Below, one piece after another: positions 7,400 to 14,851 of a DNA stretch of 23,692 nt; position 1 is the first letter of the stretch; every line of letters begins with the position of its first letter. A model generated the notes under the pieces. It worked only from the letters and a program-made list of their open reading frames with translations, was not told where the DNA came from and ran no database searches. The stretch comes from Russula earlei. Taxonomy: Eukaryota > Basidiomycota > Agaricomycetes > Russulales > Russulaceae. The translations under genes and the position numbers were made by a program. The DNA lies in assembly GCA_025769875.1 (NCBI GenBank), contig JAGFNK010000731.1:1-23692 (forward strand), in the 5' to 3' direction.

Positions 7400-8710
7400 T
7401 CAATAATACCGGATATCCCCGTTATCCAAATCAATTAAACAATGCCGGAAAAACAAACGGGCAGGAATACCATTCGTTGTATCCGGCTCTTTTTTACTAA
7501 CATTATCCGGGCTCTTCTCATGCATCGCTTCCTCCGCAGTTGCCTGGCCAGCCATCACTATCAGGTTTACAAGGGGATTACCGGAAGTATTGAAAGACGT
7601 AGGACGCATAGCCCCGCTGGAAAATTTCTGGTACATATTCGATATGGGAGAAGGAATATCGAAACTAAAAGATCCTCCTTCCTCCTGCATAGGCAGGTAA
7701 GTATTCATGCCTACCCGGTAATAAAAAACATCCTCATCTTTGATCGCCCATATAGATGACTCCATCGGTATGGTTTGCCAGCTGATTTCGTTGGCCACCT
7801 TGTATACACTATCCTTCGTATCAAACTCCAGGTACACATTCATGGGCTGAACATGGTTTCTTTTAAAGTCGTCAATCGTTCTGTAAATCCCGTTACCTGC
7901 TCTAGCTTTCACCTTGTCCGCCTCCTTATCTCTTGCACGCTCGCCGCTCCGCTCTCTATCCCTGAATTGAGCCCTGCTGCCATAATTCATGATGGCATAT
8001 TTGCCCCAGGTATCCGGCACTTTCACATTGATCTCCTCCATACTTCTCACCAAAGAATCAGTAGCAAACCGGAATTCGGTGCTGTTGCGCACGTAAAGCA
8101 GTGGTTTTTTCCGCCACGCCATCACCCGGTCGGCACGGGTTTTCACTGCCAGCGCCGAAGCTTCTATAATATTATCCAACATAGTAGCTACCGTAGCACC
8201 AATAAGCTTGTTATTATTTTTATAGAAATATCCTTTGTTAATAGTAAGGATCTGCCGGTAATGATTACTATCCACCTGCTCATAGCACTCTGCCCACAAA
8301 AACAGGTAATTCCTCAGCAATACCAGGTAAGGCGCTTCCACATCACTAACCGTATTGTAAAGCATACCCACATTAGGTGCCCGCCATTGTTTAATATTGA
8401 TCAGCAGTGTTCTATGCCCGCCAGGCAGGTTGGCTGTAGCAGTATGCACATACTGCCGTATAGCAACAGGCGCAGCCGGCAGAAAAGCAAATGCCTTTAC
8501 AGGGTAAGTGCCGGTTTCATATACATAAAGGGTAGTATCAAACCGGTTATCCAGTACTACAATAGAATCGAATGGAAAATCAGCCACATTGATCCTGGGA
8601 GGGGTAAGTGGAACAGGGTCAATACGCATTCCCTGCCCATTCAGGCGGGAGGTTACAAAGAACAGGCTGCATACCAATAGCAGGCTGCCCGGTTTTACAA
8701 TTCCTTTCAT
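7400..8710 (-). CDS. Secreted protein of unknown function
   Basis: 436 residues; I do not recognise a named family. A signal peptide is clear (basic start, LLLVCSLFFVTS core, likely cleavage near NGQG, residues 24-27), so the protein is periplasmic or surface-located. The mature part mixes predicted beta strands and helices and has no transmembrane segment. Residues about 249-271 are strongly charged (Arg/Glu/Asp/Lys, for example RDRERSGERARDKEADK), probably an exposed linker or coil. Residues about 376-395 (SGAMRPTSFNTSGNPL) look like a loop. A single internal Cys-containing stretch (LWAECYEQ, about 138-145) shows no catalytic signature. The stop codon lies 44 bases before the tetR start, and the tetR promoter element lies in that gap, so the gene is probably not part of the efflux operon. 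It is likely a Bacteroidota-restricted family. Confidence 0.8.
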   Translation of the reverse strand: MKGIVKPGSLLLVCSLFFVTSRLNGQGMRIDPVPLTPPRINVADFPFDSIVVLDNRFDTTLYVYETGTYPVKAFAFLPAAPVAIRQYVHTATANLPGGHRTLLINIKQWRAPNVGMLYNTVSDVEAPYLVLLRNYLFLWAECYEQVDSNHYRQILTINKGYFYKNNNKLIGATVATMLDNIIEASALAVKTRADRVMAWRKKPLLYVRNSTEFRFATDSLVRSMEEINVKVPDTWGKYAIMNYGSRAQFRDRERSGERARDKEADKVKARAGNGIYRTIDDFKRNHVQPMNVYLEFDTKDSVYKVANEISWQTIPMESSIWAIKDEDVFYYRVGMNTYLPMQEEGGSFSFDIPSPISNMYQKFSSGAMRPTSFNTSGNPLVNLIVMAGQATAEEAMHEKSPDNVSKKEPDTTNGIPARLFFRHCLIDLDNGDIRYY

Positions 8711-8930
8711 AAGAGTTGGCAGGTGTTTTACAGGGTTGTTTAAGATAGGGATTCTGCGGGGGATTATTCAAATATGCTGCCAGTGATGGTTTCTAAAATA
8801 CAAAAACGGGTTAAAATGGCACAGTTCACCCCAACTTTACTTTCACTCAATAAAAAATAATCCTTCCCTTTGTCCTATTCGGGAACAGCCGGTTGTCTAT
8901 ACTGTATCAATAACCAAAAAAAACATTGTT

Positions 8931-9293
8931 ATGAAAGAGTTTGCATTAGTATTCCATGTATCCCCGCCAGACACCACTACACAGCTATCACCCGCTGAAA
9001 TGCAGGGAATGATGACCAGCTGGATGAACTGGATGGGTGGTATTGCCGCCAGGGATATGCTGGTAAATGGTGGCAGCCGGTTAGGCGTAAAAGATTCCAA
9101 ATGGGTAGGCAAGGACAAGATTGTTTCCGATGGCCCCTATACCGAAGTAAAAGAATTCATTAATGGCTATATTATTGTACGGGCCAACACAGTTGATGAA
9201 GCCGCAGAAATAGCCAAAGAATGCCCTATCATTTTAGGGGGTGGCGGTAAAGTAGAAGTAAGGCCATTGGTTGCCCCGGATTGTAATGAATAA
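8931..9293 (+). CDS. YCII/DGPF-domain protein, partner of the ECF42-like sigma factor
   Basis: 120 residues covering one YCII-related (DGPF) domain: an N-terminal beta strand (EFALVFHV), a helix with MQGMMTSWMNWMGG, and the family hallmark DGPYTEVKEFINGYIIV (about 67-83). It belongs to the dimeric ferredoxin-like alpha/beta fold. DGPF proteins are found next to ECF42-type sigma factors in many phyla, and such a sigma factor follows directly here; the molecular role of the DGPF protein is not settled in the literature as I know it. The ATG at 8931 follows an A-rich stretch without a Shine-Dalgarno, usual in this phylum. The stop codon overlaps a possible ATG (9286) for the downstream sigma gene. 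Confidence 0.9.
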   Translation: MKEFALVFHVSPPDTTTQLSPAEMQGMMTSWMNWMGGIAARDMLVNGGSRLGVKDSKWVGKDKIVSDGPYTEVKEFINGYIIVRANTVDEAAEIAKECPIILGGGGKVEVRPLVAPDCNE

Positions 9294-9349
9294 AAAGCCT
9301 GCAACTACCCAACCTCATACCGCAATTATACCGGCAGGAATATAGCAAA

Positions 9350-10564
9350 ATGGTGTCCCTCTTATGTAGTCGTTTTGGTATTCACCAGATCGATACGGCA
9401 GAAGACATTGTTAGCGAAACCTTCCTGGCTGCCGCAGAAACCTGGGGCCAGAAAGGCATGCCGGATAATCCCGTAGCCTGGTTATATAAAGTAGCCCGTA
9501 ATACGGCCCTCAATACACTCAGGCACGACAAGGTATTCCGGGAACGGGTAAAGGACGTATTGATCCGGGATAATACGGATAATGCAGAACCTGCGCTCGA
9601 TTTCTCTCCGCAGAATATTACCGACAGCCAGCTGCAAATGTTGTTTGCTGTTTGTCATCCTTCCATCCCTGTTGAAGCCCAGGTATGCCTCTCCTTACGC
9701 ATACTCTGCGGCTTCGGCATCGATGAAATAGCCCAGGCGCTGCTGACTACAAAAGCCAACATCAATAAACGCCTTTACCGGGCCAAAGAAAAGCTGCGTG
9801 CTGAAAACATCTCCTTATCCTTTCCCGGCAATACAGATCTCTATAACAGGTTGGATAGTGTATTGGTCACGCTCTACCTGCTCTTTAACGAAGGCTATTA
9901 TTCCGCCAGCCCCAACCAGGTTTTACGAAAAGACCTTTGCGTAGAAGCCATGCACCTTGTATACCTGCTTACTGAATATCAGGGCCCTGGTGGCATTACA
10001 ACCGCACAGCCCGAAGTATATGCCCTGCTCGCCCTCATGTGCTTCCAGGCTTCCCGCTTTGATGCAAGGATCAATGCAACCGGCGGCCTGGTATTATATG
10101 AACAACAGGATCGTACCCTCTGGAACCAGGAGCTTATTAACCGGGGCAATCATTTTTTTGTACAAGCTGCCAGGCGGGAGGCATTATCCCGCTACCACCT
10201 CGAAGCAGCCATTGCCTGGTGGCATACCCATGAGCAGGATAGCAAAGAGAAATGGGAAAACATCCTTCTGTTATACAATAAGCTGCTCATATTGGAATAC
10301 AGCCCCATTGCCGCACTAAACAGGGCCTATGCCTTCGCCCGGGTATACGATAAAGAAAAAGCCATCCCTGAAGCAGAAGCGCTGCAATTAACAGGTAACC
10401 TGTTTTACCATAGCCTGCTCGGCGAATTATATAGCGGCCTGGATAATACAAAAGCCATGGCTCATTGGGAACAGGCATTAGTAGTATCGCAAACAACAGC
10501 AGAAAAAGCTGTGATAAAAGAAAAGATACAGGTATGTATCAACCACCCCGGTGGCAAACAATAA
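9350..10564 (+). CDS. ECF42-like RNA polymerase sigma factor with long C-terminal extension
   Basis: At least 404 residues from the first in-frame ATG. Residues 15-65 (DTAEDIVSETFLAAAETW, NPVAWLYKVARN) are sigma region 2, which binds core polymerase and the -10 element. Residues about 93-155 are sigma region 4 with the helix-turn-helix (GFGIDEIAQALL, KANINKRLYRAKEKLR). Residues about 160-404 are the extension characteristic of this group, with LFNEGYYSAS at 178-187 and TPR-like helices near the end. These factors are not paired with a normal anti-sigma; the extension and the adjacent DGPF protein are thought to control activity. The family N-terminus continues upstream of the ATG: codons back to 9290 in the same frame encode LIPQLYRQEYSK, which matches this family, but no ATG, GTG or TTG occurs there. 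The true start is probably at 9286 in another frame (see findings). Confidence 0.9.
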   Translation: MVSLLCSRFGIHQIDTAEDIVSETFLAAAETWGQKGMPDNPVAWLYKVARNTALNTLRHDKVFRERVKDVLIRDNTDNAEPALDFSPQNITDSQLQMLFAVCHPSIPVEAQVCLSLRILCGFGIDEIAQALLTTKANINKRLYRAKEKLRAENISLSFPGNTDLYNRLDSVLVTLYLLFNEGYYSASPNQVLRKDLCVEAMHLVYLLTEYQGPGGITTAQPEVYALLALMCFQASRFDARINATGGLVLYEQQDRTLWNQELINRGNHFFVQAARREALSRYHLEAAIAWWHTHEQDSKEKWENILLLYNKLLILEYSPIAALNRAYAFARVYDKEKAIPEAEALQLTGNLFYHSLLGELYSGLDNTKAMAHWEQALVVSQTTAEKAVIKEKIQVCINHPGGKQ

Positions 10565-10586
10565 GCCCCGCTTAAAAGCAGGGCTT
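10563..10586. terminator. Bidirectional terminator between sigma factor and amidohydrolase genes
   Basis: AAGCCC (10563-10568) pairs with GGGCTT (10581-10586), with an inner GCTT/AAGC stem. The hairpin starts within the sigma gene's TAA stop codon and lies 28 bases after the convergent amidohydrolase gene ends. The following sequence is A/T-rich on both strands, without a long T run. Confidence 0.65.
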
Positions 10587-10614
10587 AATAGGATTCAATA
10601 ATGTATCATACCTT

Positions 10615-12414
10615 CTATTGCTTCTTCCGGGTGGCTGTAGTTGCCGGAGCCTGGTAGTACTGCCCTCCTTTCATAGTACCGGTGATCTTTATTGTATTCA
10701 ATGGCGTGCTAAGCGGATCAGCACTCAGTATAGCGAAATCGGCAAACTTGCCTGGTTCAATACTGCCTATCATATTTTGCAGGTTCAGCAACCTGGCGCC
10801 TCCCATAGTAATCGAATACAATGCTTTGGGTGTGGAAATCGTATCTCCAAACACAGTATTGTTATAATACCCACCCGGTATAGTAGCCGGTGTTCTGTGT
10901 GTGGCCACCCATGCAGCAAATAAAGGTTGCGCTGGTGTAATAGGCGCATCTGAATGCAATGAATACGGTATATGTAAACTATCCGCCAGGTAAGCATCAT
11001 CCATTACAAAAGCCATAGCAGGCCCCACAGTACACTTAGCATGCTGCTGACCGTAATAATAGATATGGTTCATAAACAGGTTTACCGCTACACCAGGCAG
11101 CTTACTCACTGCGGCATACTGGTAAGGCCTCGTCAACTGGTCGTGCTCAATAGTGGCCCAGATACCGGGTGTTGTTTTAACAGGTTGCAACGAATCTAAT
11201 GCAGTTATCAGTTTACTTATGGCAGAATCACCATTGGCATGGATAGCTACCGAAAAACCATTCTTCAGATAGGGGGCCATAATGCTTGCTATTGAAGCAG
11301 GACTGATATTCCAGAATGGGTTTTGAGGTTGTGTAACATAGGGAGAATCCACCTGTGCAGTATATCCCTGTATAGAACCATCAAAAATGAACTTTACCGG
11401 CCCTGTTATCAATGAACTATCATCATACTTCTGTTTCTCTTTCAGGTAATTAATAGCACTATCCGGGCTATTGGGGAAAAAGTTATGGATCGCAAACCCA
11501 TCATATCCCAATACAACCCGCACAGGTAATCGGGCACCCAATCTTGCAACACCCTGGTACAGTATATAATCATCCGTAAGCATCTGGGCAGTAGGTGCAG
11601 TAAACATCAGCTCCGTTGCAGTGGTAATACCCGCAGCCTGCATCAAAGCAGCGCCATTGGTGATACCATTTATCAACCTGACAGGATTATAAAAAGGAAT
11701 GCCGTGGTTTGCTTTTTTATACAGGCTATCAAAATTATACAGTACAAACTCAACACCGGCGCTCTCATCCAGCTCACCCGTTGGTATACTGTCGCTATTA
11801 CGCACTATAGTGCCGGGTGGCAAAGTTTTCCATCCCGGTAATGTTTCCAATACATTCATCATGGGTGTATTGCAGATCACAATATGCCCGCTACCCAACT
11901 GTAACACAATGGGAACTGTAGTAGAAACATTATCTAAGAATTGCGAAGTAAACCGGCTGCAATTAAAATAAATAGGATCGCCGCCACTTGCATACAAGGG
12001 TAATGATTTCTGCAACTGGCCCTTTAAATAAATGATAATACTATCCATGGAAGTAATACCATGCTGTATGGTTCCGTTTAAACCGGGCCGATCAAAATAC
12101 CCGATATAAGGCAGATTGGCATTCATGCCATAACTCTGTAAATGGGTATGCGCTTCCACAAAGCCCGGCATGATCACCGAATTAATAAAGGTGTTGTCAA
12201 CCTTGTACAAACGATACTTGGTTTGAAGCGAGTTAAGCGTACCTACTGCTTCCACTTTACCAGAACTGTTGACGACCACGGCAGGCGAATTCGTATAGAT
12301 ATCATTCGCCGAATCTTCTGTAATGATCTCTTTGGCTGTGTAAATTTTGCCAAATTGTGCGTGGGTAAATGTGCAAACAAGCAGGAGCAATACTCCGTAA
12401 AGGTGTTTTTTCAT
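10615..12414 (-). CDS. Secreted amidohydrolase (YtcJ-like, amidohydrolase 3 family)
   Basis: 599 residues with a signal peptide (about 1-19, cut before QFGKIYTAKEI). The body is a metal-dependent amidohydrolase: PGFVEAHTHLQ has the metal ligands H89 and H91, and HANGDSA (392-398), IEHDQLTR (422-429) and LHSDAP (486-491) supply H392, H424 and D489. VKFIFDGSIQG (340-350) is the usual YtcJ-type block. The C-terminal MIGSIEPGKFADFAILSADPL (549-569) completes the small composite beta domain around the barrel. Such enzymes hydrolyse amide or ester-like C-N bonds in varied substrates; the substrate here is not predictable. An exported form is common in Bacteroidota. It is transcribed alone, divergently from the SDR gene at 12626. 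Confidence 0.9.
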   Translation of the reverse strand: MKKHLYGVLLLLVCTFTHAQFGKIYTAKEIITEDSANDIYTNSPAVVVNSSGKVEAVGTLNSLQTKYRLYKVDNTFINSVIMPGFVEAHTHLQSYGMNANLPYIGYFDRPGLNGTIQHGITSMDSIIIYLKGQLQKSLPLYASGGDPIYFNCSRFTSQFLDNVSTTVPIVLQLGSGHIVICNTPMMNVLETLPGWKTLPPGTIVRNSDSIPTGELDESAGVEFVLYNFDSLYKKANHGIPFYNPVRLINGITNGAALMQAAGITTATELMFTAPTAQMLTDDYILYQGVARLGARLPVRVVLGYDGFAIHNFFPNSPDSAINYLKEKQKYDDSSLITGPVKFIFDGSIQGYTAQVDSPYVTQPQNPFWNISPASIASIMAPYLKNGFSVAIHANGDSAISKLITALDSLQPVKTTPGIWATIEHDQLTRPYQYAAVSKLPGVAVNLFMNHIYYYGQQHAKCTVGPAMAFVMDDAYLADSLHIPYSLHSDAPITPAQPLFAAWVATHRTPATIPGGYYNNTVFGDTISTPKALYSITMGGARLLNLQNMIGSIEPGKFADFAILSADPLSTPLNTIKITGTMKGGQYYQAPATTATRKKQ

Positions 12415-12473
12415 GAGCGAGGTTTAAGGTTATTAAAACAGCAAGGTTATAGCACCCGACTCATTTGCACTAG

Positions 12474-12485
12474 CGTAGTTCTACG
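12474..12485. promoter_or_regulatory. Short palindrome in the divergent amidohydrolase/SDR intergenic region
   Basis: CGTAG-TT-CTACG, 60 bases upstream of the amidohydrolase start and 140 upstream of the SDR start. It could be a regulator site, for example for the AraC protein encoded at 13664. It is weak evidence alone. Confidence 0.3.
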
Positions 12486-12508
12486 TATTTTTCCTCCTCT
12501 CAACCTAA

Positions 12509-12529
12509 AACGTATAACGTACCACGTAC
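12509..12529. repeat. Heptamer repeat array (three 7-bp units)
   Basis: Three consecutive 7-bp units with core ACGTA, starting at 12509, 12516 and 12523; a fourth ACGTA stands alone at 12483. On the minus strand the units read TACGTNN, the same type as at 4158 and 23315. Confidence 0.55.
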
Positions 12530-12597
12530 AACTCCAATGGCTCTCTCAACAAAGTAAATTCGGATGGCACAACAAAGCCATGCAGGGATTACCGTTC

Positions 12598-12605
12598 TAG
12601 TTTTG
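12598..12605 (+). promoter_or_regulatory. Possible -7 element (TAnnTTTG) before the SDR gene
   Basis: TAGTTTTG ends 20 bases before the ATG at 12626. There is no good -33 match at the expected distance. Confidence 0.35.
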
Positions 12606-12625
12606 CTCCATCAAAATAGATACAA

Positions 12626-13654
12626 ATGGAACAAGCAACAATCGCCGATAATTACAACGGCTTATTACAACAACCTATCGGCTCCGGCTTTACAGCCACT
12701 TCTACCACCGGAGAACTGATCAACGGAATTGATTTAAGTGGAAAAACAGCCATTGTAACAGGTGGTTATGCAGGCATCGGTTTGGAAACCGTAAAGACAT
12801 TGGTGATGGCAGGCGCCAAAGTGATCGTACCCGCCCGCGACATTGCCAAGGCAACAAAGAACATGGAAGGCCTGAACAATGTAAGCATAGCAGCAATGGA
12901 TCTGATGAACCCTGCTTCTATTGATGCATTTGCCAATGGGTTCCTGCAAACAGGCGCCCCACTGCATATACTAGTAAACAATGCAGGCATTATGTGGGTA
13001 CCCTTACAGCGGGATACACGCGGCTATGAATCGCAATTAGCCACTAATCACCTGGGACATTTTCAGTTAACAGCCAGGCTATGGCCCGCACTAAAAAAAG
13101 CCAATGGCGCACGCGTAGTCAATGTATCTTCTTTTGGACATTGTATGTCCTCCTTCCATTTTGAAGATCCCAATTTCCTGCACCGTGCGTATGAAACCCT
13201 GCAAGGCTATGGTCAGTCTAAAACAGCCAATAATTTGTTTACAGTAGAACTCGATCATCGTGGTAAAGCCTTTGGTGTACGCTCTTTTTCATTGCATCCG
13301 GGTTCTGTATATGGTACTGATCTGGGAAGAGTGGCCCCCATGCAATTGTTTCAGCAAATGGGCACACACGATGCCAATGGTAATATATTTCCAGAGGTAG
13401 AAAAGAAGCTAAAGACCATTCCACAGGGAGCCGCCACCACCATTTGGTGTGCCACCAGCCCGCAGCTCAATAACATAGGTGGCGTGTATTGTGAGGATGC
13501 AGAAGTAGCCGAATTGAATACAGGCAATATCCGGTATCAATTCGATGAACCTTCCACATTGCGTGGTGTAATGCCTTATTCAATGGATGCTGAAAATGCG
13601 CAAAGATTGTGGAAGTTAAGTGAAGAGATGACGGGCCTGAACTTTGTAATTTAG
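12626..13654 (+). CDS. Short-chain dehydrogenase/reductase (SDR), extended N-terminus
   Basis: 342-residue NAD(P)-dependent oxidoreductase. Residues 1-38 precede the Rossmann fold. The glycine motif TGGYAGIG (45-52) binds the cofactor, NNAG (118-121) follows beta-4, and the catalytic residues are Ser168 or Ser169 (VVNVSS) with Y195 and K199 (YGQSK). R71, after the second strand (VPARD), suggests a preference for NADP(H). The NHLGHFQLTARLWPAL and LHPGSVYGTDL blocks recall the retinol dehydrogenase/WWOX-like SDR group found with AraC regulators in many bacteria. The protein is longer than a classical 250-residue SDR because of both ends. Nine bases separate it from the AraC gene downstream, so the pair is an operon and the regulator probably controls it. 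The substrate is unknown. Confidence 0.92.
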   Translation: MEQATIADNYNGLLQQPIGSGFTATSTTGELINGIDLSGKTAIVTGGYAGIGLETVKTLVMAGAKVIVPARDIAKATKNMEGLNNVSIAAMDLMNPASIDAFANGFLQTGAPLHILVNNAGIMWVPLQRDTRGYESQLATNHLGHFQLTARLWPALKKANGARVVNVSSFGHCMSSFHFEDPNFLHRAYETLQGYGQSKTANNLFTVELDHRGKAFGVRSFSLHPGSVYGTDLGRVAPMQLFQQMGTHDANGNIFPEVEKKLKTIPQGAATTIWCATSPQLNNIGGVYCEDAEVAELNTGNIRYQFDEPSTLRGVMPYSMDAENAQRLWKLSEEMTGLNFVI

Positions 13655-13663
13655 CAGCAGCAA

Positions 13664-14482
13664 ATGACAGGTTATCAATTACAATATATCAATGCCCATA
13701 TCAAGCGGTCGTGTTTTGAAGATACCTTCTTCAAAACCGACGTGCTTTTTGAAGAGCATTTACTGGTATGGATCATTTCCGGTGAAACGCAGATCATACA
13801 GGCTGGTAAAACCTATACATTCAAGGCCGGGGATACTTTGTTCTTCCCCCGCAACGAGTTGGTGAAGGTGATCAGTTATCCAAAAGACGGACTGTCGCAT
13901 AAATCGGTCAGCATGCATCTCACTTCCCAATGGTTACAGGATTTTTATACAAAGAACAAAGTACAGGTAAACCAATTGTATATCCCCACCTTCCGCAGTT
14001 TTGACCAGCACCCCTTATTGCAAAGTTGCCTGGCTTCACTCATCCATTACTTTGACCTCGAAGAAACATTGCCCGATAACCTCGCCTCTCTCAAAATAGA
14101 AGAGGCAGTGATGATCCTTAGAAAACTGGATCCTGCGATAGATAATATATTAGCCAGTTTTGAAGACCCGGGCAAGATTGACCTGGCGGGTTTTATGGAG
14201 AAGAACTATATGTTCAATATGCCCTTACAGAAGTTTGGTTACCTCACCGGGCGAAGTCTCACTACTTTCCGCCGCGACTTTATGAAGGCATACAATACTA
14301 CTCCCCAAAAATGGCTGTTGCAAAAGCGGCTGGCGCTGGCCCATTATGAGCTCACGGAAAAGAAGCGAAAACCGGTGGATGTATACCTCGAGGCGGGTTT
14401 TGAGAACCTCTCTCATTTCTCCTATGCTTTTAAAAAGCAATTCGGGCATGCGCCCAAGCATTTGCCGGGGGAATCTTTGTAA
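13664..14482 (+). CDS. AraC-family transcriptional regulator
   Basis: 272 residues. The N-terminal half contains a cupin-like sensor region (IQAGKTYTFKAGDTLFFPRN, about 40-60). The C-terminal about 100 residues are the double helix-turn-helix of AraC/XylS proteins: PLQKFGYLTGRSLTTFRRDF (first HTH) and PVDVYLEAGFENLSHFSYAF (second HTH), then KKQFGHAPKHL, the family's usual ending. The gene starts 9 bases after the SDR stop codon and is probably translated from the same mRNA. The inducer is unknown. The gene is followed by the 11-bp periodic tract instead of a simple terminator, although a 9-bp hairpin at 14586-14622 could end transcription. Confidence 0.92.
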   Translation: MTGYQLQYINAHIKRSCFEDTFFKTDVLFEEHLLVWIISGETQIIQAGKTYTFKAGDTLFFPRNELVKVISYPKDGLSHKSVSMHLTSQWLQDFYTKNKVQVNQLYIPTFRSFDQHPLLQSCLASLIHYFDLEETLPDNLASLKIEEAVMILRKLDPAIDNILASFEDPGKIDLAGFMEKNYMFNMPLQKFGYLTGRSLTTFRRDFMKAYNTTPQKWLLQKRLALAHYELTEKKRKPVDVYLEAGFENLSHFSYAFKKQFGHAPKHLPGESL

Positions 14483-14550
14483 GCCGACCCTATTCATCAC
14501 TAAAGAATTGCATACTGAGGTAACTATGGAATGAAGGGGATGTAACATTC

Positions 14551-14825
14551 CATTTGCCGTCCATTAGCCGTTCATTTGCCGTTCATTTGCCGTCTTTTGA
14601 CTAGCGGGGGAAGGACGGCAAAAGTCCACAGCAAATCACACCAACTCCACGGTAAGTCCACCCTAGGTCCAGCATAAGCCCGATGAAACCCCGATACACG
14701 CTCCGCCTCTATTTCTCTGTGGATTCTTTATGGATGCTCCTTAGATGAGTCGTGGATAATACGGCTCTCATACGGGGAAGAGTCATTGATCCTTCGTTCA
14801 TCCTTCGTCCATCCTTCGTCTTTTG
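14551..14825. repeat. 11-bp periodic repeat tract in a convergent intergenic region
   Basis: The 369 bases 14483-14851 have no gene. They hold consecutive short arrays with an 11-bp pitch. 14551-14594: four units like CATTTGCCGTY. 14645-14704: a YCC element (GTCCA, GCCC or CCCC) recurring at 14645, 14656, 14667, 14678, 14689 and 14700. 14720-14757: TGGAT or TAGAT at 14720, 14731, 14742 and 14753. 14789-14821: three units like ATCCTTCGTYC. The first and last arrays share the core CGTYCAT. The unit is too short, spacerless and degenerate for CRISPR, and 11 is not a multiple of three, so it is not a protein repeat. Confidence 0.8.
14586..14622. terminator. Hairpin within the repeat tract, possible terminator of convergent genes
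   Basis: TTTGCCGTC (14586-14594) and GACGGCAAA (14614-14622) are perfect 9-bp inverted copies with a 19-base loop. The right arm is an inverted copy of the repeat unit. Neither flank has a strong T run. Confidence 0.4.
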
Positions 14826-14851
14826 TTCGTTTTGGGGAGGTAATTGGCTCT

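Noticed and set aside
7775..8680. 301-residue plus-strand ORF
   Set aside because: It lies entirely antisense to the secreted protein gene at 7400-8710, has no family features and is rich in His, Ile and Ser as expected for a shadow frame.
12142..12600. 152-residue plus-strand ORF into the divergent intergenic region
   Set aside because: Half is antisense to the amidohydrolase gene; the rest runs through the palindrome and heptamer repeats; no family features.
14551..14825. CRISPR array
   Set aside because: Units are 11 bp and directly adjacent with no spacers, and no cas gene is in the window.
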